A stretch of DNA of 54,516 bases. It comes from Parapedobacter defluvii (GTDB taxonomy: Bacteria; Bacteroidota; Bacteroidia; Sphingobacteriales; Sphingobacteriaceae). The translations under genes were made by a program, and so were the position numbers. A model generated the notes under the pieces. The model ran no database searches and was not told where the DNA came from. It was given only the letters and a program-made list of their open reading frames with translations. Of the stretch, positions 13,301 to 22,081 are shown piece by piece. The stretch spans positions 1 to 54,516 of the forward strand of contig NZ_BMIK01000026.1 of the NCBI RefSeq assembly GCF_014642075.1, given 5' to 3'. Positions within the stretch are counted from its first letter, which is position 1. Every line of letters begins with the position of its first letter.

Positions 13301-15106
13301 ATGATGAAAAACAATCATTTTCTCGTTGCCTTCCTATCCGCTGCATTGTTTTTCGCCTGTACCCGGGCACCGGAAGATCGCATCAAACAAGTGGAAACAA
13401 ACCTAACCGGGCCGGTCCTGATCGAGGGCGATTCCACATGGACCATTGAAGCGCGTATGGCGCATTACGGCGTACCGGGTGTGAGCATTGCGGTTATCTA
13501 TGACAACCAGGTCGCCTGGTCGAAAAGTTACGGGGTTACGGACACGCAAAGTCGCGAGCCTATAACCGATCAAACCCTTTTTCAAGCGGCTTCCATCAGC
13601 AAACCCGTGGCAGCATATGGCGCATTGCGACTGGTGCACGAAAATAGACTCGCATTCGGCGAAGATATCAACAGCTACCTGAAGACGTGGCATCTGCCTG
13701 AAAATGAGTGGACGCTTAAGCACCATGTCACACTCAAGGAACTGCTTAGCCATACGGCGGGCACAACGGTACACGGTTTTCCGGGATATGGCCCAGGCGT
13801 TCCTTTGCCCAGTCTCGTGCAGGTGCTGGATGGCGTGACTCCCGCCAATACACCGGCGATCCGTGTGGATAAATTGCCGGGCGAAAGTTTCCGCTATTCC
13901 GGCGGTGGCTTTTGCATTTTACAGCAGCTGATGATCGATGTAACCGGAAAGCCCTTTCCTGTGCTAATGGATGAATTGGTGCTACAGCCGCTTGGCATGC
14001 AAAACAGTTCGTATACGCAGCCGCTTACCGGGGCGGCGCTCAAGCTGGCCGCTACCGGTTACCTGCCCGATGGATCAATGACCGATGGCAAACGACATAC
14101 ATATCCCGAGTTGGCGGCCGCGGGACTGTGGACCACTGCAACCGACCTTGCCCGGTTTGCGATTAATATACAGCAAACCTATGCAGGGCGATCCGATGCG
14201 GTGCTGCCGAAGGAAATGGTTGCAGAAATGCTGACACCCTATGTCACCGATTTCATCGGATTGGGTATCTTTCTCGACAAGCGGAAGGACGATACGTATT
14301 TCAATCACGGCGGATGGAATGAAGGCTTTTCCAGCATGCTCGTCGCGCATAGGGAAAAAGGATACGGTGTCGTGGTTATGACCAATGCCAACCAGCCTCA
14401 ATTCATTGATGAATTGATACGTTCCGTTGCCCTTACGTACGGCTGGGACAATTATGTGCCCGTATACCGGAGAGCCACTGGAAAGGATACCATTACTCTT
14501 GAGGGCCGCTACCGGTCGGGAAATGAGGAGGTGATCACTGTATACCGTGATGGATATGAAATATGGACCAAGGACATTGAAGGTAACCCCGAAGAGTTGG
14601 TCCGTATAGCCGATAGCACGTTTGTGACCCGCAAGCAGGATCAGCATATCCAATTCAGACTGGACAAGTCGTCTGGTAAACGCCAGTTAATCCTACTCAA
14701 TCCCTACACAGGAGCAACTTCCGCCGCTTACCCATCCATGAAAGCCGGAGAGAAAGTGCCCTACGAAAAGCTTGTTGAAGGCGATTTCCGGGGTGCGCTT
14801 GACGCCTATCGAAGCTTGGTCAAGGCACATCCTGAAGATCCCGCCGTTGACGAAGGCCGGTTGAATCAATTGGGGTACCGGCTGCTGGGATCCGGAGAGA
14901 CAAGGCGAGCACAACAGGTCTTTGAGATCAATATGTACCTGTATCCACGTAGTTCAAATGTGTACGACAGCTATGCCGAAGCCTGTATGAAGCTTGGTGA
15001 ATTGGATCTCGCGATTGCCAATTACCAAAAATCACTCGCACTCGATCCCAAAAATGACAACGCTGCTAAGATGATTAATGAAATACAACAACAGAAACAA
15101 AATTGA
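13301..15106 (+). CDS. Serine beta-lactamase-like lipoprotein with C-terminal TPRs
   Basis: A 601-residue lipoprotein starts at ATG 13301, giving the signal MMKNNHFLVAFLSAALFFAC with lipobox Cys at 20. An upstream in-frame ATG at 13217 would hide the signal. The beta-lactamase/penicillin-binding-like domain (about 45-390) has S98-x-x-K101 (QAASISKPVAA), the Tyr motif RYSGGGF (about Y189) and HGGWNEGF late in the domain, replacing the KTG box. Such proteins are usually esterases or D-aminopeptidases rather than true beta-lactamases. The C-terminal 100 residues contain TPRs (LGELDLAIANYQKSLALDP). It is the first chromosomal gene beyond tRNA-Arg and appears to stand alone. The substrate is unknown. 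Confidence 0.85.
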   Translation: MMKNNHFLVAFLSAALFFACTRAPEDRIKQVETNLTGPVLIEGDSTWTIEARMAHYGVPGVSIAVIYDNQVAWSKSYGVTDTQSREPITDQTLFQAASISKPVAAYGALRLVHENRLAFGEDINSYLKTWHLPENEWTLKHHVTLKELLSHTAGTTVHGFPGYGPGVPLPSLVQVLDGVTPANTPAIRVDKLPGESFRYSGGGFCILQQLMIDVTGKPFPVLMDELVLQPLGMQNSSYTQPLTGAALKLAATGYLPDGSMTDGKRHTYPELAAAGLWTTATDLARFAINIQQTYAGRSDAVLPKEMVAEMLTPYVTDFIGLGIFLDKRKDDTYFNHGGWNEGFSSMLVAHREKGYGVVVMTNANQPQFIDELIRSVALTYGWDNYVPVYRRATGKDTITLEGRYRSGNEEVITVYRDGYEIWTKDIEGNPEELVRIADSTFVTRKQDQHIQFRLDKSSGKRQLILLNPYTGATSAAYPSMKAGEKVPYEKLVEGDFRGALDAYRSLVKAHPEDPAVDEGRLNQLGYRLLGSGETRRAQQVFEINMYLYPRSSNVYDSYAEACMKLGELDLAIANYQKSLALDPKNDNAAKMINEIQQQKQN

Positions 15107-15311
15107 TTTTGGACCCCAATGCTACGGTATTGCAGATGTGTAAGACGTTCAGGAAACATAAAACGATATCCCTTCGGAGCGGTCGCAATCATTTTGTCTC
15201 AAATTCACCGCTAATTCGTCGCTTTTGCCCGGCAAAAAAGTCTGTCTGAAACAATAGTTTTGTAAAGATGCTAGGAATAGATAACTGTTAAAAAAACTTT
15301 AATTACTTGCC

Positions 15312-15686
15312 ATGCCTGCTTCAAAACCAAACACTGTAGACGAATACGTTGATATGGCTCCTGACTATGCCCGGGAAAAGCTGAACGAAATCCGTTCCCT
15401 GTTGAAATCCATTGCCCCAAACGCGTCCGAGGAACTGAAATGGGGGCAGCCTGTTTTAATCGAAAAGCGAATTCTATTTTCGTATGCTGCTTTCAAAAGC
15501 CACCTGAGATTTATGCCCACGGGGCCTTCATTGGAGCCATTCAGGAAGGAATTGGCTCCTTATAAAACCGGTAAGGATACCATACAGTTCCCGTACGATC
15601 AACCGCTGCCCGAAGAACTGATCAAACGGATAGCAGAGTTCCGGTACAGGGACGTGATGGAAAACGACGCACGGTGGATGTATTGA
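15312..15686 (+). CDS. DUF1801 (YdhG-like) domain protein
   Basis: A 124-residue cytoplasmic protein of the DUF1801 family, recognisable from VDEYVDMAPDYAREKLNEIR at the start, the central EELKWGQPVL and the YAAFKSHLRFMPTGPSLEPF stretch. Members share a small alpha/beta fold of the frataxin-like/SufE-adjacent type; their biochemical role is not settled. It is a single gene with no operon partners. About 205 bases upstream contain no obvious promoter match. Confidence 0.8.
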   Translation: MPASKPNTVDEYVDMAPDYAREKLNEIRSLLKSIAPNASEELKWGQPVLIEKRILFSYAAFKSHLRFMPTGPSLEPFRKELAPYKTGKDTIQFPYDQPLPEELIKRIAEFRYRDVMENDARWMY

Positions 15687-15834
15687 TGCCTCAGGTTTCT
15701 TTTTTGACCACTTTAAGATTCATTTAACAAATCTTAACATTTTCGTTGTAACAAAACCACATCTTGGTGCGTTATATAAGCAGTTAATAAAAAATTGTCT
15801 TTTCATAATTTAGGTTTATAATTGGTTAGTTTGA

Positions 15835-15863
15835 AAGCCCCGATTCTCCCCGTTTCGGGGCTT
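15835..15863. terminator. GC-rich hairpin between DUF1801 and META genes
   Basis: AAGCCCCGA (15835-15843) and TCGGGGCTT (15855-15863) form a perfect 9-bp stem with an 11-base loop. It lacks a clean T tract on either strand, although the plus side continues CGCTTTACG. It may be a terminator for the upstream gene or a structured leader of the META gene, which starts 97 bases later. Confidence 0.4.
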
Positions 15864-15959
15864 CGCTTTACGTTATTTGCTGAACAAAAAGTATAGCAGC
15901 CAAGCGAAAGAAAGTGAGTATTTTTGAGTAAGTTTACCTATAATATGTTAAATAAAGTT

Positions 15960-16421
15960 ATGAAAAGAAGCCTTTTAATCGTCGCATTGGCAGTTGTAGC
16001 AGCGGCCTGCGATAACACAAACACCAAAAACACCTCACAACAAGCAACAGTTGAAGAGCAGGTAGCAGCTGATGCAACTGATTTGTTTGGTAAAGAATGG
16101 AAATTGATCGAATTAAGCGGTAAAGCCATCCAATTGGATACGACTTTCAATAAAGAACCACACCTGATTTTTAACGAGGAGACAAACAGACTGAACGGAA
16201 ACGGGGGCTGTAATAATTTTATGGGGAGCTTTGAACTGAAAGAAGGCGGAGGCATTGAACTTTCGCAGGCAGGAGCCACAATGATGGCTTGCCCTAATCT
16301 GGAATTGGAAGGACAGTTTTTTGACGCATTGGAGCAAACAAAAAGCTATCGGATAGAAGGCAATAATCTTTTTCTTGATAACGGAAAGAACGAAGATCTT
16401 GCCAAGTTAACAACGGAATAA
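15960..16421 (+). CDS. META-domain lipoprotein (HslJ-like)
   Basis: The protein starts at ATG 15960 (MKRSLLIVALAVVAAACDN), a signal peptide with lipobox AAAC; the longer ORF from 15924 adds twelve residues before it. The mature part is a single META domain: KEWKLIELSGKAI, then PHLIFNEETNRLNGNGGCNN and the LSQAGATMMACPN segment, a classic HslJ pattern. HslJ-type proteins are small envelope lipoproteins linked to stress or antibiotic tolerance. It stands alone and is followed by an intergenic region that carries the first copy of the small RNA gene. Confidence 0.85.
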   Translation: MKRSLLIVALAVVAAACDNTNTKNTSQQATVEEQVAADATDLFGKEWKLIELSGKAIQLDTTFNKEPHLIFNEETNRLNGNGGCNNFMGSFELKEGGGIELSQAGATMMACPNLELEGQFFDALEQTKSYRIEGNNLFLDNGKNEDLAKLTTE

Positions 16422-16475
16422 GATACTTTCGGGGGTGCATCACCAAACAGGGACCTACCTCAAAAATTAAAATCT

Positions 16476-16506
16476 TTTGAGAGATTGGGTTTTTTCAGTA
16501 TCTTCG
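16476..16506 (+). promoter_or_regulatory. Promoter of small RNA copy 1
   Basis: TTTG (16476-16479), a 19-base spacer, and TATCTTCG (16499-16506) match the Bacteroidota -33/-7 promoter (TTTG, TAnnTTTG) with one difference in the -7 box. The block conserved with copy 2 begins four bases downstream, where transcription is expected to start. Confidence 0.65.
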
Positions 16507-16509
16507 TCT

Positions 16510-16574
16510 TAGGTTTAGGTTGATAGCCCCTAACCCCATTGGGGCGGCCCGTTATCTTAGGTAACGGGTTTTTT
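16510..16574 (+). ncRNA. Small RNA gene, copy 1
   Basis: A roughly 65-nt unit. Its first 38 bases (16510-16547, starting TAGGTTTAGGTTGATAGCCC) are identical to 28655-28692 and contain a short hairpin CCCC-ATT-GGGG (or GCCCC/GGGGC). A 9-bp terminator stem CCCGTTATC/GGTAACGGG (16548-16556/16560-16568, loop TTA) and a T6 tract follow. A promoter sits immediately upstream. The unit contains no ORF. It precedes the LLM oxidoreductase gene (start 16666), but its terminator separates it, so it looks like an independent RNA or an attenuated leader. I do not recognise the family. Confidence 0.6.
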
Positions 16575-16665
16575 GTTTGGCGGCCAAAGAATATAACCGG
16601 GCCTGATAACCAAATGCGTGATGGGCTGAAGCAGGATGATAATTATTACCTTTGTAAAACGATTT

Positions 16666-17688
16666 ATGAAGAAAATAGGATTTTTATCGTTTGGACATTG
16701 GTCCAATCATCCCGCTTACAAAACCCGCACAGCAAGCGACACCTTGCTTCAATCCATTGATTTGGCTATTGCCGCCGAGGAAATGGGGTTAGATGGAGCA
16801 TATTTTCGGGTACATCATTTTGCGGCTCAGTTGGCATCGCCATTTCCTTTGCTTTCGGCTATCGGTGCCAAGACAAGCAATATCGAGATTGGAACCGGTG
16901 TAATCGATATGCGTTATGAAAACCCACTGTACATGGTGGAAGATGCCGGAGCTGCTGATTTAATATCGGGAGGGCGGTTGCAATTGGGAATCAGCAGAGG
17001 TTCGCCGGAACAAGTCATCGACGGCTGGCGTTATTTTGGATATGAACTGGGTGAAGGTGAAACCGACGCAGACATGGGACGCCGTAAAGCATTGGAATTT
17101 TTGGATAAATTAAAGGGAATCGGATTCGCACAGCCGAATCCATACCCGATGTTTCCGAATCCACCGGGCCTGTTACGTTTGGAGCCGCATTCAGAAGGAT
17201 TGCGGGAACGTATCTGGTGGGGAGCTGCTTCCAATGCTACGGCCGTTTGGGCCGCGGAAAATGGAATGAACCTGCAAAGCTCTACCCTGAAATACGACGA
17301 AAACGGCAAACCTTTCCATATACAGCAGGCAGAGCAAATCCGGTTGTACAAAGAAGCGTGGAAAAAGGCAGGCCACCAACGCGAACCAAGGGTTTCGGTG
17401 AGTCGATCTATTTTTGCATTGGTAACCGATCAGGATCGCTATTTCTTTGGACAGGAAGCCGGTCGGGTTGATAAAATCGGAATAATTGAAAATGACAAAC
17501 GGACCATTTTCGGAAGAAGTTACGCCGCTGAACCGGATCAACTGATCAGAGAATTGGGGCAAGACGAAGCCATTCAGGAAGCGGATACGCTCCTTTTGAC
17601 GATACCCAATACATTGGGAGTTGACTATAATGTGCACGTGCTGTCTTCTATTTTGAAGCATGTTGCACCCGGGTTAGGTTGGCGCTAA
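16666..17688 (+). CDS. LLM-class flavin-dependent oxidoreductase
   Basis: A 340-residue luciferase-like monooxygenase fold protein. The start at ATG 16666 gives MKKIGFLSFGHW, the first beta strand; an upstream ATG at 16636 adds ten unlikely residues. Family marks are EEMGLDGAYFRVHHFAAQ (residues about 44-61), TSNIEIGTGVIDMRYENPL, and ISGGRLQLGISRGSPEQV, the FMN phosphate-binding strand-turn. It probably uses FMNH2 and O2 on an unknown substrate. It is a single gene between the small RNA unit and a convergent lipoprotein gene. Confidence 0.88.
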   Translation: MKKIGFLSFGHWSNHPAYKTRTASDTLLQSIDLAIAAEEMGLDGAYFRVHHFAAQLASPFPLLSAIGAKTSNIEIGTGVIDMRYENPLYMVEDAGAADLISGGRLQLGISRGSPEQVIDGWRYFGYELGEGETDADMGRRKALEFLDKLKGIGFAQPNPYPMFPNPPGLLRLEPHSEGLRERIWWGAASNATAVWAAENGMNLQSSTLKYDENGKPFHIQQAEQIRLYKEAWKKAGHQREPRVSVSRSIFALVTDQDRYFFGQEAGRVDKIGIIENDKRTIFGRSYAAEPDQLIRELGQDEAIQEADTLLLTIPNTLGVDYNVHVLSSILKHVAPGLGWR

Positions 17689-17698
17689 ATCCGAACAG

Positions 17699-17737
17699 CC
17701 CCAGGTTGCCGTTAAAGCCATTAAAGGCAACCCGGGG
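17699..17737. terminator. Bidirectional hairpin between convergent genes
   Basis: CCCC-A-GGTTGCC (17699-17710) pairs with GGCAACC-C-GGGG (17726-17737), an 11-bp stem with one mismatch and a 15-base loop. It sits in the 61-base gap between the oxidoreductase (ends 17688, plus) and the lipoprotein gene (ends 17750, minus), serving both as a terminator-type structure. No T tract follows. Confidence 0.55.
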
Positions 17738-17749
17738 TGCCGATATGCA

Positions 17750-19021
17750 TCATTGATTCCAGATCGTTTTGATTATTTGTTCTTGCCCCATACCTAAGGG
17801 ACATGAATCACTGGGTGCATTTGCGCGGTAGCGATTTCCCTCGGTGCCCGTGGTAACCCGGCTTCCGGGCATCTGGATAAAGCCATTCGGATCCACCCGC
17901 TCGATCCACCCGTCGGCATATTGCAGGAATTCATTGCGGTAGGCCTCAGGCTGCTTGGCAAACCAGGAGATTTCGTCAAAACCCCAAACAAAATGGTCAT
18001 TTAGGTTTGGTGTACCGGGGTGGTCGCTGATTCCGAAGTTGTCCAATTCAACAATGTAAGGTACCTGATCACAGCTCCAGCCACTTGGGGTAATGCCACC
18101 TTTGGTGCGGCCATAAATGGCATCGAGGTGAAACTTTTTCAATTCCCCTTTTTGAGGATCACCTATAATCTCTTTGATGCGCATCGGAAACGAAACAAAA
18201 TCGAATAGTAACCTGCCGTCGATTACCATACCACCGCTTCCCATATGCCCGTCGCACAACACCGTTCCCCTGCGAGCATGGGCTTGTGCATACTCCCTCA
18301 CGTTCTTCAGTACGGTATCCCAGGCTTCCGGACCACCTCCGTTGCTATTCATGGCCATCAATTCTACCTGACCGAAGTGAAGTGCTTCGATGCCGATGTC
18401 AATGTACGACGCCGCCATGAAGTAGAAGAACAGCTGTGATTCTATCCGTGTAATATCGGGTACACTCGCTCCCTCTCGCCAATGGTTAATGAACTTTCCT
18501 TCTTCGTTTAGCATCTGTGTATAATCAAAATTCCTGACTTCAACGGGTAAGTCGAACGCTTCGAAAACCCAGTCGGGAACGGGGATTTGCGCAACCTTTG
18601 TAGACACAATTTCGAATAAACAGGCCTGAAAGATTACTTCCGGATCGTATGCATGCATTTGCTCCACCCGCTCTTTCGCATTTGCCAGGAATGCCGGGTT
18701 TACAAACGCCTCCGGGATATCCCAGGAGTAGATTGCCCGGCCGATAAATTTTGCACCAACTTCCTTGAGCATGCGGAAGTCATCCGCTTTATAAGGGTAT
18801 ACTCCATCGTTATAAAACCCTTCGGTATTTAGGTATTCCGCTTGTAGGATGGCCCGTGAAAGGTAGCTTTCCAATACATTACGGGGTACGTTCCCATCGG
18901 AAAACGTATAGTTCCGCTCGAAATGCGGTCTGGTCTTGCTTACGGTTCCTTCTCCGGATTTGCTACACGCCCCCAATAATACAGCTGCGAGGATGAATCC
19001 CTTAACTATCATTTTTTTCAT
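17750..19021 (-). CDS. Uncharacterised lipoprotein, last gene of SusCD locus 1
   Basis: A lipoprotein whose best start is ATG 19021 (MKKMIVKGFILAAVLLGACS, Cys at 19); upstream ATGs at 19057 and 19090 bury the signal. The mature domain of about 400 residues is unrecognised but enzyme-like, with conserved-looking polar stretches VLCDGHMGSGGMVIDGRLLF and ITPSGWSCDQVPYIVELDNF. It may be an alpha/beta barrel acting on carbohydrate. It begins 59 bases after the receptor-L lipoprotein stop, on the same strand, and closes the locus of ECF sigma, FecR, SusC, SusD and L-domain lipoprotein. The position implies an outer-membrane-anchored enzyme or binding protein for the locus substrate. Confidence 0.65.
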   Translation of the reverse strand: MKKMIVKGFILAAVLLGACSKSGEGTVSKTRPHFERNYTFSDGNVPRNVLESYLSRAILQAEYLNTEGFYNDGVYPYKADDFRMLKEVGAKFIGRAIYSWDIPEAFVNPAFLANAKERVEQMHAYDPEVIFQACLFEIVSTKVAQIPVPDWVFEAFDLPVEVRNFDYTQMLNEEGKFINHWREGASVPDITRIESQLFFYFMAASYIDIGIEALHFGQVELMAMNSNGGGPEAWDTVLKNVREYAQAHARRGTVLCDGHMGSGGMVIDGRLLFDFVSFPMRIKEIIGDPQKGELKKFHLDAIYGRTKGGITPSGWSCDQVPYIVELDNFGISDHPGTPNLNDHFVWGFDEISWFAKQPEAYRNEFLQYADGWIERVDPNGFIQMPGSRVTTGTEGNRYRANAPSDSCPLGMGQEQIIKTIWNQ

Positions 19022-19080
19022 CCACATGCCTCCAGTTATTTCTCTTAATCTTTTCATGATCTTATCATTTGTATTTTTAA

Positions 19081-20508
19081 TTATTGGCATGCAGCCAACG
19101 TATTTAAATCTATCAGTGGTGCTCCCGGTTTCACCCGCAGCTGAACGGTTGGATTTTCCTTTTTCAGTACCCCTTTGTCAATCAGTGTTTTGACGATACA
19201 GAAGCCGATTTGATTATCGGTGTTCATCAGCGGGATCTCTTGGTTATTCCCTGCACCGTTATCCAAGATGTAGACATCGCCACCGATGTGTTCAAGTCCT
19301 TGGAAACCACTCAAACCATTCACCGTGAAATGGTCTCTGAATATCAAATCACCACCGATATACTTGATTCCTCCGCCGATGCTGTACCAGGTATCTAGGT
19401 TCCAGATGTTTCCCGCGTCAGGACTGCCCACTAAAACAAAATTGCCACCCACATGAGCTAGCCTTAAGAAACTTGCTCCACCCGATTCAAGGCCAATGGC
19501 GGGATCAACGGTCAGGCTGCCGTCAATTTGCTCGATTCCGGAAAATCCGACGTTTCCTTCTGCGGACCACCAAAAGGCCAGCTTGGGGCAGTTCTCGATA
19601 ATTAAGTCTCCTTTGATGTGCCGATAACCTCTGAATCCCTGCGGGTTGAAGAGCTCTGGGTTGTCCCTGAGTACAATGCTGCCATCGCAATGCACCTTGT
19701 CAAAAAAGCCTTCTGTCTCCACAATAACGGTGTTTTCGATGAGCACTGTACCTTTGATCCATTTTATTTTGCTGCTAAGCGAGTTTAATAACGACGAGTT
19801 GATTTCCTTTCCGGTTACCGTAAGGTTCAGCACGGTATCCGACAGCGGGCTGAAATTCTCGATATCGGCTTTTGATCCCAGCGTGTAACTGATCACATCG
19901 TCGCCGGAGATCTGCCCAATTGTCTGAAGTGATGTTGGTGCTTCGGGGTGGTTACTTGCCAACGTGAGCGTGCCTGAAAATATACCGCTTTCCACCAGGT
20001 GTTTAATGACACAAAAGCCTAGCTGATCGGTTAGGCAAACTTCATTTTTCCCCAACCGGTCATTGCCGGTAATGGTTAGACTACCGGTAAAAACCTTCAG
20101 TCCCAATATTCCCGATATATCCTCCAGTGCATCGTTGTCTTCAATGATTAAACTTCCGTTTATAAATCGTAGATTATCCAGGCCATCGAGCGATAACAGC
20201 CGTTGATTACCCTTTATATGCATCATGACGGTGATCGCATTTAAGGTCGGTATGCGTAACTGTTCAATCCCGGTGTTTTCGATGATGAGGTTTTTGACTT
20301 TCTGCACATTCAATGTCGAAAGATCGGTAATGGATTCACCACTGATTGTCAATTGCAAGATGTCACCATCTGCTTTAAAGTTATTTACTTCTTCTTGCGA
20401 AGTCAATGTTATTTTGGATCCCGTGGTCAGTTCATTTTCCAATTTGCTGCATGCAGAAATTGCCACCAGGCACAGCCAAACCCACACATATTTACATTTC
20501 CTTTTCAT
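19081..20508 (-). CDS. Lipoprotein with two receptor-L-domain-like halves
   Basis: The 475-residue lipoprotein has signal MKRKCKYVWVWLCLVAISAC (Cys 20). The body is a repetitive beta-helix of the receptor-L-domain/leucine-rich type: repeated units like GSLIIEDNDALEDISGILG and GDLIFRDHFTVNGLSGFQG. Two halves each end with matching signatures, GFCVIKHLVESGIF (about 164-177) and GFCIVKTLIDKGVL (about 434-447), pointing to an internal duplication. It occupies the SusE/SusF position directly after SusD (14-base gap), so it is probably a surface-exposed binding protein for the locus substrate. The fold call is by pattern. Confidence 0.7.
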   Translation of the reverse strand: MKRKCKYVWVWLCLVAISACSKLENELTTGSKITLTSQEEVNNFKADGDILQLTISGESITDLSTLNVQKVKNLIIENTGIEQLRIPTLNAITVMMHIKGNQRLLSLDGLDNLRFINGSLIIEDNDALEDISGILGLKVFTGSLTITGNDRLGKNEVCLTDQLGFCVIKHLVESGIFSGTLTLASNHPEAPTSLQTIGQISGDDVISYTLGSKADIENFSPLSDTVLNLTVTGKEINSSLLNSLSSKIKWIKGTVLIENTVIVETEGFFDKVHCDGSIVLRDNPELFNPQGFRGYRHIKGDLIIENCPKLAFWWSAEGNVGFSGIEQIDGSLTVDPAIGLESGGASFLRLAHVGGNFVLVGSPDAGNIWNLDTWYSIGGGIKYIGGDLIFRDHFTVNGLSGFQGLEHIGGDVYILDNGAGNNQEIPLMNTDNQIGFCIVKTLIDKGVLKKENPTVQLRVKPGAPLIDLNTLAACQ

Positions 20509-20521
20509 TTCGAAATTTTGG

Positions 20522-22060
20522 TTAATTTTTTGGATTCAAATCGAGTTCGCGCTGCGGAACAGGGAAAAAATAGGCATATTCTTCATTTACGGGTTTATTG
20601 GTTACTTCCTCAAGCACACGGTTGGTTCTCCGCAGCTCAAAGAGGCCATGCCCTTCAAAAGCAAGCTCGAAAGTCAGCTCGTCCCACACGGCTTCTTTAA
20701 ATTGCTGTGCAGACAGCCCCGGGGGCAACTCATCTAAACCGGCTCGTTCTCTTACCTGATTGATCCAGTAATACCCCTCATCGGTTGGCCCCGCCGCCTC
20801 TGCGTAAGTCAATGCCACTTCTGCAAAACGGATGAGGTAGAGATTGGCACTGGTGCGGTGCGAATTGGAATGTGGATCGGTGTATTTCCGGCTAAACGGA
20901 TAGAAGAATGCAAAAAGCGTAGGGTTGGAGCTTGTCAGATTATCTTCAGACCAGTTGGCCAATACCGATCCATCGGCATTGTAAATCGTCGTCACCATTA
21001 AACGTTTTCGCAGATCGTTGTCGTCGAAGCTGTGGTAAAATTCATTGTCCACCCGGTAGTATTGCCATCCTTGCTGCCCCGGTTGGATTACTGGTATCAC
21101 TCCGCCGTCCCCTGTCAGCGTATTAGCGACATAGACATTGGGAAGTCCGATCGTGAATATCTGGGGTAGTTGCGAGTAATTCCCTTCAAAGCCGCTTCCC
21201 TCGCGGGTCATGGAAGTTATAAAAATATGCTCCTTTCCGTCTGCTTGATGTTCAACGTCATAGACGTTGAGTAAATTCGGGTCCAGGCCGTACGTATTCT
21301 GTCCGCGCAATACCTGCCCGGCGGTTTCTGCCGCATTGGCAAACAGGTTATCCACATCCGAAACCCACTCATAGCCGGGGGCACCTGTTTCTTTCGACGA
21401 TGCCAGGGTAAGGTATACTTTTGCCAATAGTGCCTGGGCAGCCACTTTGTCTGCACGCCCTTGCTGTTTGGCAACGTTCATCAGCGTGATTGCCTCATTT
21501 AAATCGGCGATGATGAGATCGTATAATTCCGGTAGGGATCCAAAACGTACTTTTGCCTCCTGCACACCCTGTACTACCTTCACATGATAGGGCACTTCGC
21601 CGTAGATGCGGACCAGCATAAAATAATGGAATGCCCTTAAGAAATGGGCTTCGCCCAAAAATTGGCGGCGGGCTTCGTCTGAAATATTGGTCATACTACC
21701 CACATTTTCGAGCACGCTGTTTGCCCGGGTAATGCCCAGGTAGCAATATTTGAAAAAATAGAGAATTTCCTCCGTATTGGGATTGACGTCCCATTCGAAC
21801 AGGCCTGTTTCCAATCCTTTATTGTAGGATCGGTATTGGTTCGTAGGAATATCCGTAAGATTAAACAAGAACCGGGCTCCATACTCGATGTTACTGATCG
21901 GATCATACGCATAGAGCAGCGCATTCAGCGCGTCGGCTTCACTTGTAAAAAAATTATTATCCGAATACACACCGTAAGGTTGTTCCAGCAGCATGTCGTT
22001 ACAGGAAGATAAGGAAACGAATAAAAGTAAGCCGGCAAAAAGATTTTTTATTGTAGTCAT
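20522..22060 (-). CDS. SusD/RagB family nutrient-binding lipoprotein
   Basis: The 512-residue lipoprotein has signal MTTIKNLFAGLLLFVSLSSC (Cys 20). The N-terminal SusD-like region begins NDMLLEQPYGVYSDNNFFTS; helical TPR-type repeats hold LGEAHFLRAFHYFMLVRIYG, and the C-terminal RagB part holds LIRFAEVALTYAEAA and the ending FFPVPQRELDLNPKN. It caps the SusC barrel encoded 21 bases upstream and delivers substrate at the cell surface. Length and motifs are normal for the family. Confidence 0.95.
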   Translation of the reverse strand: MTTIKNLFAGLLLFVSLSSCNDMLLEQPYGVYSDNNFFTSEADALNALLYAYDPISNIEYGARFLFNLTDIPTNQYRSYNKGLETGLFEWDVNPNTEEILYFFKYCYLGITRANSVLENVGSMTNISDEARRQFLGEAHFLRAFHYFMLVRIYGEVPYHVKVVQGVQEAKVRFGSLPELYDLIIADLNEAITLMNVAKQQGRADKVAAQALLAKVYLTLASSKETGAPGYEWVSDVDNLFANAAETAGQVLRGQNTYGLDPNLLNVYDVEHQADGKEHIFITSMTREGSGFEGNYSQLPQIFTIGLPNVYVANTLTGDGGVIPVIQPGQQGWQYYRVDNEFYHSFDDNDLRKRLMVTTIYNADGSVLANWSEDNLTSSNPTLFAFFYPFSRKYTDPHSNSHRTSANLYLIRFAEVALTYAEAAGPTDEGYYWINQVRERAGLDELPPGLSAQQFKEAVWDELTFELAFEGHGLFELRRTNRVLEEVTNKPVNEEYAYFFPVPQRELDLNPKN

Positions 22061-22081
22061 GTCTTTTTTAACTATGGTTGC

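Noticed and set aside
16539-16760. Plus-strand 73-aa ORF over the end of small RNA copy 1.
   Set aside because: It runs through a terminator and overlaps the LLM oxidoreductase in another frame.
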